Positions 1-11,529 are shown, counted from the stretch's first letter. The stretch: 64,000 bases of DNA from Ditylenchus dipsaci (GCA_004194705.1 SADC01000867.1:496001-560000); one strand, 5' to 3'. Numbers and translations: made by a program. The notes: generated by a model not told the origin, from the sequence alone.

Positions 1-276
1 TCTTTCACCCTCAATCGAGTCATCCACAGTGTGCCGGTCTGTTGCTGCCAAATGTCTATGCGATATATCACATTACGATAGCGCACTTAACGTAATTTTT
101 TTTAGAAATTTGATGCCAATCAGCCAGGAAAGAATAGTTGGCTCAGCTACGAATTCTCCGGTCGTTGTTAGGAATAACCGCGGAAAGCGTAAATGTAAGT
201 TGTTGTCATGTATAAAAATTACTTATAATAGTATCGTTCAGCATCTGTTTACTCATCCTATTTCACAAATGGAAAA

Positions 277-2437
277 TGTAATGAGTGCGATTTCGTGTCC
301 CAAGGAGCACTACCGTCATGCAACGCAAAGCGACATCTGCTTTCGCATCATCCGGAGCTCCCTATATTTCGTAATTCGCCTCGTCAATTGTTGGCTTGGT
401 ACGCTTCAACAACATCAATGCCCGTTTCTCATGTCGAGAATAAATACCTAAAAGTAGATTATATTGTATTCTTTGTAGTTCGATCTATTCTTCAAAGCGC
501 TTTTAGTCACTTCTGTCTCTCGTGCCTGTTTCATTCCTCCTACACGTCGAGCTTTATCGAATGATATTTCAAAGGAGTTCTCTACATTGATGGCCAAGGT
601 TTACAAAACTATCTGTGACTCACCTGCAAGCGTCTCTATTTCGGCTGCTATTGCTACTACTAGGGGTATGAAACATTGTTTCTTAGGTAACGTTAGGCTT
701 GTTATTGTGCTTTTCATCCTTTTTTTATTCTGTATGTTCAGGCATTGCTGCCCACTTTTGGAATCCGGCGTCAAAAACCTTTGAAACTGTGGCCCTAGAT
801 TTGGTCTTAATAGAGGATCGGCATACAGGTTAAAACGGTGAAAATAACTGAATTAAATTAACTATGTCTAATTAAGGACCGAATATCGCTCGCCTTATAC
901 AAAAGTCCTTAGATGAAGCAAATGTCAAAAAAGTTCCTCTTAGATTTGTTACTGATGGGCGTCTAACATGAAGGCCGCTATACAGTTAGTTTTTCCAAAA
1001 AATTCATGTCGTGAAAGTCAACAATATTAAGGGACCCCTTCCTCAGTGCTAATCAGGATCCTATCATGGAAGAACCGCTTCTTATAAATGCAGAAGTTGT
1101 GGAAGAAAAGATTGATATCGATCTGATAGAATTCGGCGTAGACTTTGAAGACTCTTTTACGGATATCGAATTGCCTCGACACACAATTTGCGCTGCACAT
1201 ACGCTTCAACTTGTGCTTAAAGATGTGTTTGAGTCATCACCACCATGACGTCGCTTCGAAAGGTATATAAGATAAATTAAAAATGAAACTTTGATATGCG
1301 CTATCGTCAGAGAGTGTTCACAACTATCGGAAAATTCTCCAAATCCTATGTCGCCACACAAAAGCTTATTAAAAGAACTAAGAAGACTCTCCTATTTCCT
1401 GCCAATACTCGCTGGTCAACGTTGCAAATCGTCTACTCTCGTTTGCTATTAGTCTTCGATGAGGAAAGCAATTCCAGAATGGTGGATGAATTGAATCTGA
1501 TATGTCACTCAGAGAAGTGGCAGACAATCTTGGAAGCGGATATTACTACTCTTGAGGAAGTTTTGGAAATCTTAGATGTTTTTCGCGAGTTGACGGACAA
1601 GCTTCAACATGATACAAAGCCAACGATATCTCTTCTGCTTCCTGGAATTTTATGTCTCTCCAAATTTCTCAAGGTTTCACTATATGGTCCAATTTGTCTC
1701 ATTGACTACACATAAATTTTATAGGATCATGTGGGACAAAAAGCAATCTGCTGCAGTCTAAATGAACGTCTTTTGAAACGGTTTAAACATGTTCTTGATA
1801 GTAGTGATCCGATTTATCTGGCTTCTACTTTTCTGGATCCCTCTGTGGTTTGCATGGATGTCGTTGTGCCGTATAGAAATGCTGCGAAATCCGCAATCAA
1901 ATCAATGGTATAAAAAATTTAGAGCAACATTTTTCATAGCATATTCTTGTTTAGGCCATTAACCTGAGTATCTCTCTAGAGGATGAAATAGAACAATCTC
2001 CGAAGTCCATAGTATCAGGAACCAAGCAATCTACGCCTATATTCAGCTTTTATGGGAGTGATCTGAGGCCAACAAATCACCTAGACCTGCAGAGGAGTAA
2101 TATTGATGATGAAATTGAGGTCTATTTGGATCATGCGTGGAACCGACTACATCAAATAATCCAGCCGAATATTGGGATAGGTATCAAAAGGTTGACTAAA
2201 TTTCCTTCTTAGTTCACCTGTAGTTTGCCTTTTTAGAGATTTCCAAAACTTGCACCGATTGCCTTCTCTGTTCTTCCATCCCCTGCGCATTCTGGGTCAG
2301 TAGAGCGAATATTCTCTCAGCTTACGTTACACACCGGAGGTCACAAGAATGCAACTAACGGTCCCTTGGCTAAACGCAAGGTTTTGATGTCTTTCAACCA
2401 GAAATATATTGTGACAGAAGAAAATGTTATTGATTGA
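277..2437 (+). mobile_element. hAT-family transposase gene, BED-finger type, broken
   Basis: Relic of a cut-and-paste hAT transposase. A BED-like zinc finger is visible at about 277-372 (CNEC followed by KRHLLSHH). A core exon at 742-828 reads GIAAHFWNPASKTF and ends in the family's HT. At about 880-1000 comes the catalytic-region motif VTDG/ASNMKAAI, interrupted at 957-960 by a one-base frameshift in a G run. CAAHTLQLVL lies near 1187-1215, TRWSTLQ in the 1296-1715 frame, and the C-terminal dimerisation motif SVERIFSQLTL at about 2300-2330. The last exon stops at 2437. Short introns sit near 1716-1728, 1909-1955 and 2181-2237. The order of motifs is that of the hAT family; the break and patchy 5' exons mean it is probably inactive, although a sequencing deletion could explain the G-run shift. 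Terminal repeats were not found and the 5' end may lie outside the window. Confidence 0.82.
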
Positions 2438-2939
2438 ACATGATGTTTACTTGACTCACCTTTTTGTCCATATATGTTGTTTCTAATAAAGTTATGATCT
2501 GAAAAATCCTTGGCGTGGTTTGGAATGACAAATTTTTTGTGAATTTATTATGAAGGAAACGAAGTGTGACCCTCCGTGCGAGTATCTTAAAAAATAGCAT
2601 AGTAAGCGTGGTTCATACCTATTGTGGCTGGATCATGACCACTGAGGTTAGATGAATACCAGTTAACAGGGTTGAGAACAATTAGAGGTACATCGAGATC
2701 AGTTAAAAGAAAGACACAGTCAAATGCTAACAGAATTTCAGGGCTCAACCACCGATGTAGAGACTTGGGGAGCTGGATAGACCGAGAACTCCAAATTCGA
2801 CCTCTCAGTCATTCTTATTCATTTACACCCAGCTAAACCCGGCACGATTTTAATCGTTCAAGACTATTAAGGGTGGTTTAGAGATCTACGAGGCATGAAG
2901 GAACGAAATAAGAAATGATAATTATACAGATAATTAAAA
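2438..2939. other. no recognisable feature
   Basis: AT-rich stretch between the hAT relic and the GAATCGATTGATTC repeats. No open frame, splice-consistent exon or inverted repeat was recognised. Confidence 0.4.
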
Positions 2940-3165
2940 GAAGAATCGATTCGCAAGAGCTAATGAGTCGAAAAATCGCGAATCGATTGATTCGCGAAAC
3001 ATAGCGAATCGATAACTCGCGAATCAATCGATTCGTGAATTAATTGAATCGTTCAAATCGATTCGCGAATCGATTGATTCGCGAAATTTGGCGAATCGAT
3101 AAGTCGCGAATCGATTGATTCGATTCGCGCGTCTTTTTTTTTGTCTCGCGAATCGATTTAATCGA
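2940..3165. repeat. degenerate GAATCGATTGATTCGCG repeat
   Basis: Roughly ten imperfect copies of a self-complementary motif built from GAATCGAT and GATTCGCGAA. A short matching stretch recurs at about 4219-4240, just beyond the foldback at 3206-4192, so this may be an older element into which that foldback inserted. Confidence 0.7.
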
Positions 3166-3205
3166 TTCATATCAAAAAATTTGCGCGAGTTGATTGATTC
3201 ATGAC

Positions 3206-4192
3206 GGCTGTATATGAACTCGTAAAATTTAAACTGGTAAAACATGAGACTCGTAAATCATGGAACTGGTAAAAAATTTTTTTCGAAAAACATCAAACTC
3301 GATAAACAATGAACTGGAGAATCGAGTTTCGTGAAGCATGAAACCCGCGAAAACGAGTTTTGAAAAACATGGAACTCGCGGAAACGAGTTTTGAAAACAT
3401 GGAACTGGTAAATTTGTTTGCTCACGTTTCTTTATCTCGTAAAACAACTTTTTACAGATTCTGTTAGTCATATTTATATGTTTCAGACGTCTTTTCTTCG
3501 GTTTATGGCCGTTTTGAATATGCCTTACCATATTCAGCTGAATCATATTCGGTCATAAAATGTGAAAAAAGTATGCCTTGGTACCCCTGTTGTTTTTTTT
3601 TGCAAAAACTTTTTTATTTACTTAGAAACTTTTTTTCACACTTTTAAATAGTTTTAAGAAAAAATTTTTTTTAGTAAAAATGGTGAAATTTTTTGTTGCC
3701 TTGGTCCCTAAGCTAATTTCCGAAAAAAAAAAACACGCTACCACGTGAAGTCGAACTCGAGACCGAACTCCAGGCACTGCACTACAGACCACTAGACCAT
3801 CGAGACACACAGCAAAACCATCAAAATCGGTTAGATATTGTGCAAGGTCAACTAACTATACTGAGTATAGTCGATGGTAGCAGAATCTAACGCGTATTAT
3901 GATAATGTGGCCTCAGATAAGCGTACTCATAAAATGGTCATATACTGGTCACAATGTGTGAGAACACAAATTTACGAGTGCCATGTTTTTCAAAACTCGT
4001 TTCCGCGAGTTCCATGTTTTTCAAAACTCGTTTCCGCGAGTTCCATGTTTTTCAAAAACTCGTTTTCGCGGTTCCATGTCTCTCGAAACTAATTTTTCCA
4101 AGTTCCATGATTTTCGAGTCTCATTTTTACGAGTTATAATTTCTCGAGTCCCATGTTTTACGAGTTTGAATTTTACGAGTTCATATACAGCC
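3206..4192. mobile_element. foldback DNA element, 9-bp target duplication
   Basis: The ends are inverted copies of GGCTGTATATGAACTCG. The arms (about 3206-3445 and 3960-4192) consist of tandem degenerate copies of a motif containing CATGGAACTCGCGAAAACGAG and its complement. The element is flanked by a perfect direct repeat ATTCATGAC at 3197-3205 and 4193-4201. The inner 500 bases hold a tRNA-like stretch. A 9-base duplication fits Mutator-like insertion; the family itself is an inference. Confidence 0.8.
3733..3811 (-). other. tRNA-like sequence, probable SINE head
   Basis: On the minus strand TGGTCTAGTGGTCTG (3785-3800) resembles the internal A box of tRNA genes, and GAGTTCGACTT about 35 bases on resembles the B box. 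A cloverleaf with paired acceptor stem was not found, so this looks like a tRNA-derived repeat rather than a working tRNA gene. Confidence 0.35.
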
Positions 4193-4215
4193 ATTCATGA
4201 CGTTGGCGCGCAATT

Positions 4216-4878
4216 TTAATTGATTCGCGAATCGATGAATCAAATGAACAGGACTGCTCATGTACCGCTACTCTGTCCCGCAGGACATAATTGTTGAGTG
4301 TCTCGCGGGAAACTCAAAATTATTTCTAAATTTTGTCTCGTGTCCCGCGGGAGTATGAATAGGGCTTTAGAAACCAAATTCAAAAATCCGTGCAGTAGTT
4401 TAATGATTCAGAAAAAAAAATTGAATTGGCGGGGACAAATTTCAACAGGTGAGCTTGCCTTTTTAAAAATTCCCCACACTATTTTGTGTCAGAACAAATG
4501 ATTTGTTTTTTGGTTTGACTAAAATTTATTCTTTAGACCATCTAAATGGATGTCCACATGAACTTTGGGTACTCACTCTAGGTTCTAGAGTTTGAGTCGT
4601 TAAAATCAGTTTTAGTATTGTGAAAACATGTTTATCGTAATATTGAGGCTGAATTCAAATTTTTAATTTTTTGCAAAATTTTAAATTAAAAATCCAAAAT
4701 TTTGCGAGATAGAAAAGAACTACTGGTCTCCTCCTTTTCTACGTGTGGCGCACGGGCGTGTCTTTTTAAAAGTATGTCAATCTTACGAGCACATTACTTC
4801 GGAGGCCGTTATCTCAAAAAATGACTGAAAAATGGAAATTCTCAGCGTGCCATCGTGTTTAGTGTTTCGTTAATAAGG
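4216..4878. other. no recognisable feature
   Basis: AT-rich stretch with a few TCCCGC-type short repeats near 4275-4350. The one open frame (4298-4501) has no family resemblance or splice context and is not called. Confidence 0.4.
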
Positions 4879-4880
4879 TA

Positions 4881-5067
4881 CAGTCAACTCTCGATAATCC
4901 GTCACTCGCTAATCCGTCACTCTCGATAATCCGTCACCTCCGTGACACTTTGTTTGGTTTTGCCTTAAATAAATAAGGCTAATCCGTCACTCTCTAATCC
5001 GTAACTCTTGATTATCCGTCAACCCACGGCCGGTCCCAAGGGGTGACGGATTATCGAGAGTTGACTG
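4881..5067. mobile_element. pogo/Tc1-type MITE, TA target
   Basis: The ends are inverted copies of CAGTCAACTCTCGATAATCC, flanked by TA on both sides (4879-4880, 5068-5069). Internally the AATCCGTCAC motif is repeated. CAGT...CTCGA ends at TA sites are typical of pogo/Tigger-like non-autonomous elements. Relatives lie at 32828-32912 and 45713-45850, and a one-ended copy starts at 51543. Confidence 0.85.
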
Positions 5068-5227
5068 TATATATCAAATAATCTGGACTGCCAGGAAACG
5101 CTATCGGACTCTTAGTACGGGTCCAGCACCAAACATTAGGAAAAAAAGCTCTTGAACGCTCACAACTTCTCGTAAAAGTCGACTTTAAACAATGGATTTT
5201 AAATTCGTCTTAGAAATAACATACATT

Positions 5228-5491
5228 GGCTCTCTCCTGTTATATCCAAAACTGTTACATCTAAAAATGGTTCTAGTTTTATCTGGTTCTCGCCAAAAGT
5301 TCTAGCACGGTTCTAGCTTTTCATTTTAAATTTTGTTATTTTCCATATAGTATTAGAGGGAAAGCCTGAAGTATTGTATCATAAATAAATTGAACTTAAA
5401 AGGCTAAAACCTTGCTGGAACTTTTGGCGAGAACCTGATAAAACTAGAACCATTTTAGATGTAACAGTTTTGGATATAACAGGAGAGAGCC
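5228..5491. mobile_element. hAT-type MITE with perfect 8-bp target duplication
   Basis: A near-perfect palindrome of 264 bases, ends GGCTCTCTCCTGTTATATCC and its complement, flanked by CATACATT at 5220-5227 and 5492-5499. The 8-base duplication fits hAT-family insertion. There is no coding capacity. Confidence 0.88.
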
Positions 5492-5618
5492 CATACATTA
5501 GTCTTTACATAACCTAAAAATACACGAATTTGGTTGGCCCCTTTTCGTTTGCCACGACGTGTCAAAACCCTAGATTTCGTTACTGAGGTTTTCTAATGCC
5601 TTAATTAAGATTTTTCAG

Positions 5619-6613
5619 GAAATGAGGTGAATCGGAAGACAGGGGTTGTAGAAACCGCCGTCAAAGAAAAGCCTGTGTCGCCTGGTATCTTTTTTGTATT
5701 TGCTACTTCTATCAGTCATTAATATTCACGAATTACAGTGGAAGCACAGCTTGATGGAGTTACTCAAACAGCTACACCTACCTCTTCTGCACACACTATG
5801 AGCACATCAGAAAGTCCAATAGCTTCTTCCCCAGAAGGTGTTCAAACAACTGCAGAAGCCTCTATGGAAGGTACGGCACAGCAATCTGAACTTTCTTCCA
5901 CCCCACCTGCACCAGAAAAAACCACAAAGTCAGGGAGTGATACACAAACCATCGCCAACACATCAACGGCAGAAAAAGCCACAGGATTAGCAGAAAGTAA
6001 TGAGACTCCTTCAATGGCATTTTCTTCTACTTCTTCTGTTGAAGAAAGCACAACTGCTACAACTTATCCTGATTCCACTAGTTCCTTTCCTCAATCTCCA
6101 GCAGTTGGCCAATCAGTGGACGAAGAAAAAGGTACAAGCATCTCCCAACAAAGTCAAAAATCTATAGAGAAAAGCACAGCCCCAAGCAGCATTTCTACAA
6201 CAACATTTTCGTCCACAGCTACTTCTACGACTCTCTTACCAAAACAAGCAGAAAAAAGCAAAAATGGGCCGACCATAAAATTAGAGAACGGCTGTTTCAC
6301 CACCTTCCAAGGAGATTCTTTGAATGACAGACCAAAAGAATTTACATCTGTGTTTGAATTGGAGCTAGAAGCAGAGAGTGTGGAAGTCTGTGCTCAAAAG
6401 TGTTATCAGGTTAAATTTTGGTAAAATCCTAATTTTTTTTAAATATGATGTTACAGGATGGATGCACAGGAGCACTGTTCCACACTGACAATTCCACTTG
6501 CGTGCTGGGCTATGGAGACAAATATTGGTGTAAAGACGACTCACCTGAGACTGCCAAATACAGACAACCTAGCCCACCTTTAAAAGTAGTATGGATACAC
6601 TGTGTCGGCTGCA
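5619..6613 (+). CDS. giant mucin gene, first cassette: Ser/Thr block plus PAN module
   Basis: Three exons: 5619-5684, 5739-6409 and 6457-6613. The first begins after TTTTTCAG in phase 1 and reads NEVNRKTGVVETAV. The second starts with GTGGAAGCA, where the first G comes from the donor exon, so this is not an initiation site. It encodes about 180 Ser/Thr/Pro-rich residues without hydrophobic core, then a PAN/apple-like module from NGCFTTFQ (about 6288) through CAQKCYQ, DGCTGALF and CVLGYG to a closing WIHCVGC. PAN modules are disulphide-bonded extracellular folds that bind protein or carbohydrate. The last exon ends in phase 1, which joins in frame to the exon at 13231 and so suggests one gene with a repeated cassette. 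The 5' exons, including any signal peptide, were not found. Confidence 0.7.
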
Positions 6614-6814
6614 GTAAGTTATAATATTGAAAATCTCTTTAATGGCGAAAAGAAAAATCGGGAAAGGGAAGGAAAAGGAAATTACTAAAAGGACATAAAA
6701 GAGGGCCAACAAGAATCCAATAATTTGGTTGCAACCAGCAATGGATCACGAAGCTTTATTGCACACTTTTATACAGAAAATTATTATACCACTGCAACGA
6801 TGCTACAAAAGGTT

Positions 6815-7744
6815 TCATTCACGTTTTGGAGAAGAGGTCGCTGTTTGCTTTTCGGCATCAGTTTTCTGTTTTTCCCCATCAGTCTGTGGTTGGACTTCTT
6901 TTTTGATCTCAGGAGTTATGGGCTCCTTCTCTTTTGCTAGATGCTTGCCGCCTTCGGTTTTTTGCTTGTCGCCATCAGTTATGGGCTGAACTTCCTTCTG
7001 CACTGACTAAGCTGAGACTGAGGCTGAACATCCTTCTTGCACTGACTAAGCTGAGACTCAGGCTGCTTTTCCTTTGCCAGTTGATGCTGCTTCTTCTTTT
7101 TCGTCGTCATAGAATCCTCCCAGTCACTCTCAACGTCGTCCTAAAAATGTCGTCATCGTCAAAAACGCAATCGGACTAGACTGACTAAAAATATAATGAT
7201 TCAAAATAAAGGCAAACAGGTTGGACCCAACCATGGGTGGAACTCGAGGAGACTTCGCAACTCAACCATGATAAGCATATATTCTCTGATAAAAAAATCC
7301 ACGAGCATTATTCTTCCACTCCAATGTTCTTCAAACTTTTGATATGATTTACGGTCTCATTAGAGGAAATACGGTAGTTTAACCAAAAAATTTCAAAACA
7401 GACCATTGTAGGATAGTCATTCTTTCCACGAATCAGCATGCCCTTTATGATCATTTCTTCTTTCGGATTCGGAGCTAAGCGCTTCGGTTGATTGACGGCA
7501 TCCTAAACAATATAAGTTTCAAAAATTTTAGCTTTTTTTACCAACTTCTTTTCCAGTAAAATCGGGAGAGATTGTGTGCAGAGTACTTTGGTTTCGACCA
7601 TTCACCGCCTTCTTTGTCTTCTTCTAAAATTGTTAGACTAAAAAGGTTACACTGTAAAATAGAAACCTTGCAAAGCAAAAGCAGATAACTGAAGATTAGA
7701 GCATAGCATAAAAGCGCAGCCGAATGCAATTTCAAAGGTTGCAT
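6815..7744 (-). CDS. small secreted Lys/Glu-rich protein, nested in mucin intron
   Basis: Four exons read on the minus strand: 7744-7667, 7623-7546, 7502-7404 and 7140-6815, with introns of 43, 43 and 263 bases; all three junctions keep phase 0. The first exon starts at ATG (7742-7744) and is almost entirely a signal peptide or membrane anchor, with a hydrophobic run ALLCYALIFSYLLLLC at residues 10-25. Then come a basic segment (KKTKKAVNG), DAVNQPKRLAPNPKEE, an acidic patch DDVESDWED and a charged tail with two imperfect repeats (QSQLSQC; KEVQPITDGDKQKT and KEVQPQTDGEKQKT), ending SSPKRE. The frame shifts once near 7001, where comparison with the sister repeat shows one missing A. Donor of exon 2 (GTTGGT) is weak. 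No family recognised. It lies inside the 6.6 kb intron of the mucin, on the opposite strand. Confidence 0.5.
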
Positions 7745-8009
7745 CTTCTTGCGAGCAACTTTGAAGACCACAGAATAATCTGAATAAACAAGTTTGTACT
7801 TGGTTACTACATTTGAGAACTGCACAGCATTCTTTGTTGATAAAAAAATTGTCCCCAGATGTTTTGTAACGCCAAAAAGCTTTTTCCTCTCGCCAAAATT
7901 TTATTTGATGAAATTTTCCAATTTTTTTACAAGTGCACACTTTGGCTGTAGGAAATTTTATTACCGAGACAATTTCGTAGGAGCGATGTTTCGCAACAAC
8001 TCTTTCGTA

Positions 8010-8904
8010 GACTGACATACGACTCGATACACATTGTGACTCGATACACCAACTCGATACAGTTGCGACTCGATACGCCAACTCGATACAGTTGCGACTC
8101 GATACGCCAACTCGATACACTAGGTCTCGAGTACGACTCCCGCCGATTGTTATTTCTATATTTTGACATTTTTTTATTCTTTTGTATCAATATTCATCAC
8201 TTCTAACCATATATTTACTTTGATAATGGCTAAACATTCGGAAAGCAGCTTAAATTTATGCGATGCCGCTGGATACCCTATTTCTTATTTATCACTTGGT
8301 TTTCTCTTTAGAGTTTGGCAAAAGAGCCTACGAATAAGTACATAATCGAGAGAATCGCTCAGAATTGTTTCTGAAGTATGTGCGCGCATATTCCAGGCGC
8401 ATATTTTATTCTCAAGGCCCCTATGTCCCCGAAGAGGGTAACCTTGTATCTTTTTTTTATTCATGTCCTTACAAATTTTTTATATTTTTAGCCGTTTCAT
8501 AGTTTCAGAACACATTTGAGGCCGTCCTAACGCGCGCTGGCCTACCCTTTGCCTAAGGCTTTGCCTAAATTATAAAAAGACAATAAAATGGCCTGAAATT
8601 TTTTAGAAGGCGCAAACTCTGTATGAAATCTCAGAAGGTGCCAAACACCCTAATGACGATGAGAATCAAGGATTCAGAGACGCAAAAAGATATTAAAGCC
8701 CATCACACATCGAAAAAATGACAAAACGTCAAAATAACACTAGACGAAGGTCAAACTCGAGACCCCTGCATCGAGTTGGCGTATCGAGTCGTAACTGTAT
8801 CGAGTTGGCGTATCGAGTCGCAACTGTATCGAGTTGGCGTATCGAGTCGCAACTGTATCGAGTTGGTGTATCGAGTCACAATGTGTATCGAGTCGTCGTT
8901 ATAC
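8010..8904. mobile_element. foldback DNA element with CGATACGCCAACT arms
   Basis: The arms at about 8015-8145 and 8740-8904 are tandem copies of CGATACGCCAACT/CAGTTGCGACT in opposite orientation, with inner pairing of GTTATTTTGACG. The element is flanked by the identical 10-mer CTCTTTCGTA at 8000-8009 and 8905-8914. The centre has no open frame of note. Confidence 0.75.
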
Positions 8905-8924
8905 CTCTTTCGTAAAGGGACGGC

Positions 8925-9086
8925 TATCGATTACCGACAGTCAATGAATTTTTTTTTGAAATTTTTGATCAAAATCGTCAAGTTTTAGGGTAGAAGTTTC
9001 TGGAAAGTCGACCCTTAAACCAAAATCTCATCCTGAATCCGAATACGTTGAGATCAGATCGAAATATTTTTTATAGACTGAGATAT
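8925..9086. repeat. copy of a dispersed repeat shared with 43.24-43.41 kb
   Basis: The text from TACCGACAGTCAATG through CTGAATCCGAATACGTTGAG to GAGATATC recurs with few changes at 43240-43412 and, inverted, at 43655-43830. This single arm at 8.9 kb lacks its partner. Confidence 0.65.
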
Positions 9087-9472
9087 CCCAGGTTGAGAAT
9101 GAGCTAGACCTCTTCGGATTGTCGTATGCTCTTAGTTTTGGATTTGACGATCCTTTGGCTTGGTCTTCATTCTGTAGGTGGCTGCTTAGTCTGTAAAACG
9201 AGGATGCGAGATCAAGTAAAACCCGACTGTTCATACCGATTCTTTTCAAATTCCCTTGCTCTTTTGTAGGGTTGTCGGGAAAACGAAATTTCTAGTTACC
9301 CTAACCTGTGTGACGGTTCTAGTGACCGCTGACTAGAACAAGTCACCCAAGTCACATACTGTCACGGAACCAGTCACCCGAACCGACAATCGAACCTGAG
9401 GCTCGTCAAATCCAAAACTAAGAGCACGCGACACTCCGAAGAGGTCTAGCTCATTCCCAACCTGGGGATCCC
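9087..9472. repeat. inverted repeat element
   Basis: The left arm from CCCAGGTTGAGAATGAGCTAG (9087 on) pairs with the right arm ending CTAGCTCATTCCCAACCTGGG (to about 9467). Arms are about 75 bases. The centre contains repeated TCACCC/AGTCAC motifs. No target duplication was confirmed. Confidence 0.7.
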
Positions 9473-9720
9473 ACCCGGCTGAATGACATGGGTATAATTA
9501 GAATTCATTCTTTTCGCTGCAACCATAATTGCTGGGTTTGACGGAATTCAAATTAAAGCGACAAAAACGTTTTTTTAATAAAATGTCTTGCAGCGAAAAA
9601 TGTTTTTGGGTCCCCGCCAATTCGAATTTCAACAATTGCTGGGCTTTGCACGAGCATGGTCATTTAAAATCAAAAAGCAGGAAATTCCTGCTAAAGCAGG
9701 ATATCTGTGAACCCTGTGAT

Positions 9721-9911
9721 TAGGGTTGTCGAGTCGAGTACTCGAAATCGAGTAATTTCGAGTATTATTCGAAATTTTTCGAGTTTCGAGTATCGAGTCG
9801 AGTACTCGAAAATTTCGAGTTTCGAATACCGAGTCGAGTACTCGACTCGAAAATTCCGAGTTTCGAGCATCGAGTCAAGTACTCGAAAATTTCGAGTACT
9901 CGACAACCCTA
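9721..9911. mobile_element. hAT-type MITE, TAGGGTTGTCGAG ends, 8-bp duplication
   Basis: The ends are TAGGGTTGTCGAG and CTCGACAACCCTA. The interior is made of CGAGTACTCGAAA-type motifs on both strands. Perfect direct repeats CCTGTGAT flank it (9713-9720 and 9912-9919). Related arms appear at 33485-34101 and 32332-32573. Confidence 0.87.
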
Positions 9912-9914
9912 CCT

Positions 9915-10088
9915 GTGATATTTTAAGTTGCTTTTTTCGCTTTTTGATCCTTCCTTGATGTTTCTTATAGCTTGTGCTATGTTTTGACCAAAAATAGTCA
10001 TGAAAAAAAATGAAACAGTTACAGAGTGGAATCGAACCGACCGAAACAAATCCATCAACTCACCTACTGCATCATACATGCCCCTGAA
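9915..10088 (-). mobile_element. tRNA-derived SINE copy
   Basis: Read on the minus strand: GATGCAGTAGGTGAG (A-box-like), about 30 bases later GGTTCGATTCC (exact B box), then a shared body with ATTTTTGGTCAAAACAT and AAGAAACATCAA. The plus-strand copy at 11980-12158 matches it throughout, which defines a family rather than a chance resemblance. Confidence 0.7.
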
Positions 10089-10096
10089 AGAGTTGA

Positions 10097-10222
10097 GATA
10101 CCGTATAACCTCTAATAATTAAACCCCCTCCATCTATTAATCCCCCACCCTCTAATAATCCCCACCCCTCGAAGGGGGTTGAATAATAATCCCCTAGGAG
10201 ATTAAAAGAGGTTATATGGTAT
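10097..10222. mobile_element. small MITE, ATACCGTATAACCTCTAATA ends
   Basis: Inverted ends ATACCGTATAACCTCT and AGAGGTTATATGGTAT; the interior is C-rich then G-rich around CCCCTCGAAGGGGG. It belongs to the CCGTATTTCCTCTAAT group seen repeatedly in this window. Confidence 0.7.
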
Positions 10223-10229
10223 GTATAGT

Positions 10230-10450
10230 ATACCGTATTTCCTCTGATTAAACGGCCTTCTCTAATAAACCGGCCCCTCCATTTCGAAGACCTATATCAA
10301 AGACCAGATATAATTATCTTGGAAAGCTGTTTTCTGTGTTTTCTTAACTCCAAGAGCTCTACCGATTCCGCTTTTTCAATTTTGGTTGAGCACCCGAAAA
10401 TAGGGCATTGAAAAGTAAACCGGCCGGCCGAATTAGAGGAAATACGGTAT
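10230..10450. mobile_element. MITE, ATACCGTATTTCCTCTGATT ends
   Basis: Inverted ends TACCGTATTTCCTCT and AGAGGAAATACGGTA. The motif CCGTATTTCCTCTAAT also occurs singly at about 7366-7382 and 35000-35020. TA duplication is possible but not certain. Confidence 0.72.
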
Positions 10451-10506
10451 CTGTATACTGTCGCGCCATATTGTGGACCAAATATTTTTCTGACAACAGT
10501 TTCTAT

Positions 10507-11081
10507 CAGTATTGTGCGTTTGGCTCGTTTGCGAGCCAGTGGCTCGCTTCCCTTTGAGAGGACGCGAGCTGCTCGCTCGCCAAACAGCTACGTCCGCGAG
10601 CCATATGGCTCGCCAATTAAAGAACAAAGTGATAAGAGCTTCTTAGCTCGCGAGCCATTTGGCTCGCGTCTATAATAAGCGTATGGTTCGGCTCGCGGAA
10701 AATATTGTTTGCTGAAATAAAGCCTGAATCTAGTTTATTTTTTCATTTTTTTCAATTTTTTGACTGATTTTTGCAAACATTAAGCTAGTAACACTTTATT
10801 TCTCCTTTACTTTGTCTTTAACAATAAATTGACGTTCAAAACTCACATAAAAAAGCGCGAGCCGAACCATTTGTTTTGTTTGCGAGCCAAATGGTTCGCG
10901 ATACAAATGACTCGTATTGTTTTGGCTCGCGTTCGGCTCGCTTTAAAAAAACAAATACGCGATCCAATTGGCTCGCATATATAAAAAAAGGCGAGCCATA
11001 TGGCTCGAACCCATTTGGCTCGCTAGGACATGCGATTTTAGGTCTTTCGTTTGGCTCGCGCGAGCCAAATGGACAACACTG
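10507..11081. mobile_element. hAT-type foldback with GGCTCGCGAGCC arms
   Basis: The ends are CAGTATTGTGCGTTTGGCTCG and the inverted near-match ending ACAACACTG. The arms (about 10515-10690, 10855-11075) are irregular tandem GGCTCGC / GCGAGCCAAATG units in both orientations. Perfect 8-base direct repeats GTTTCTAT flank it (10499-10506, 11082-11089). The CAGTG-type end with 8-base duplication fits hAT. Confidence 0.87.
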
Positions 11082-11089
11082 GTTTCTAT

Positions 11090-11521
11090 AATAAATCGGG
11101 CTCGAGAAACACGAATCCGTTACTAGAAAAATGCTCTGAGCTCGATTTTTTGAAGTTTCCCCATAAAAGTAGTTGTTTTTTGGTCTTTTTTGACTTCAAA
11201 GGGCAAAAATGGGGTCATAAAAGCGTCTTATTTTATGTGACATGTTTTTTCGGATAGCCCTTGATGTCAGCTTGCGTTAAAAAAAGAGCGGCGAATAATT
11301 CGCATTTTTGAGATAGGCGTTAACAAAAGTACGGAGGCCCCTTTCCGAGAAAAATGTCATAGTTTTTCAAAGTTCTGTTCAGAAATTCAAATTTTTTAAT
11401 TCGTTCAAAACTACATTTGTATTGACACGAAAACTATTTTTTGGCGCGTGTTCGATCCCGGTCACATTATTAATATGCACAACACGTAAGTCACGGAAAG
11501 GTCAAAATAAATCAATAAGAA
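11090..11521. other. no recognisable feature
   Basis: AT-rich. A B-box-like GTTCGATCCCG occurs near 11448 without a matching A box. No gene seen. Confidence 0.4.
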
Positions 11522-11529
11522 GTCATGAA

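Noticed and set aside
29..451. 140-residue open frame at the window start
   Set aside because: Out of frame with the BED finger at 277-372 that defines the coding strand of the hAT relic.
3733..3811. Functional tRNA gene
   Set aside because: A- and B-box-like words are present, but no seven-pair acceptor stem or anticodon arm could be folded.
5738..6424. Start of translation at GTG 5738
   Set aside because: The GTG spans the splice acceptor; the first G would come from intron sequence and the exon continues in phase from 5684.
7404..7502. Chromo-shadow-like domain in the exon reading PKRLAPNPKEEMIIKGM
   Set aside because: The apparent extension runs into a MITE-end motif in the following intron, and the gene begins with a signal peptide, which does not fit a chromatin protein.
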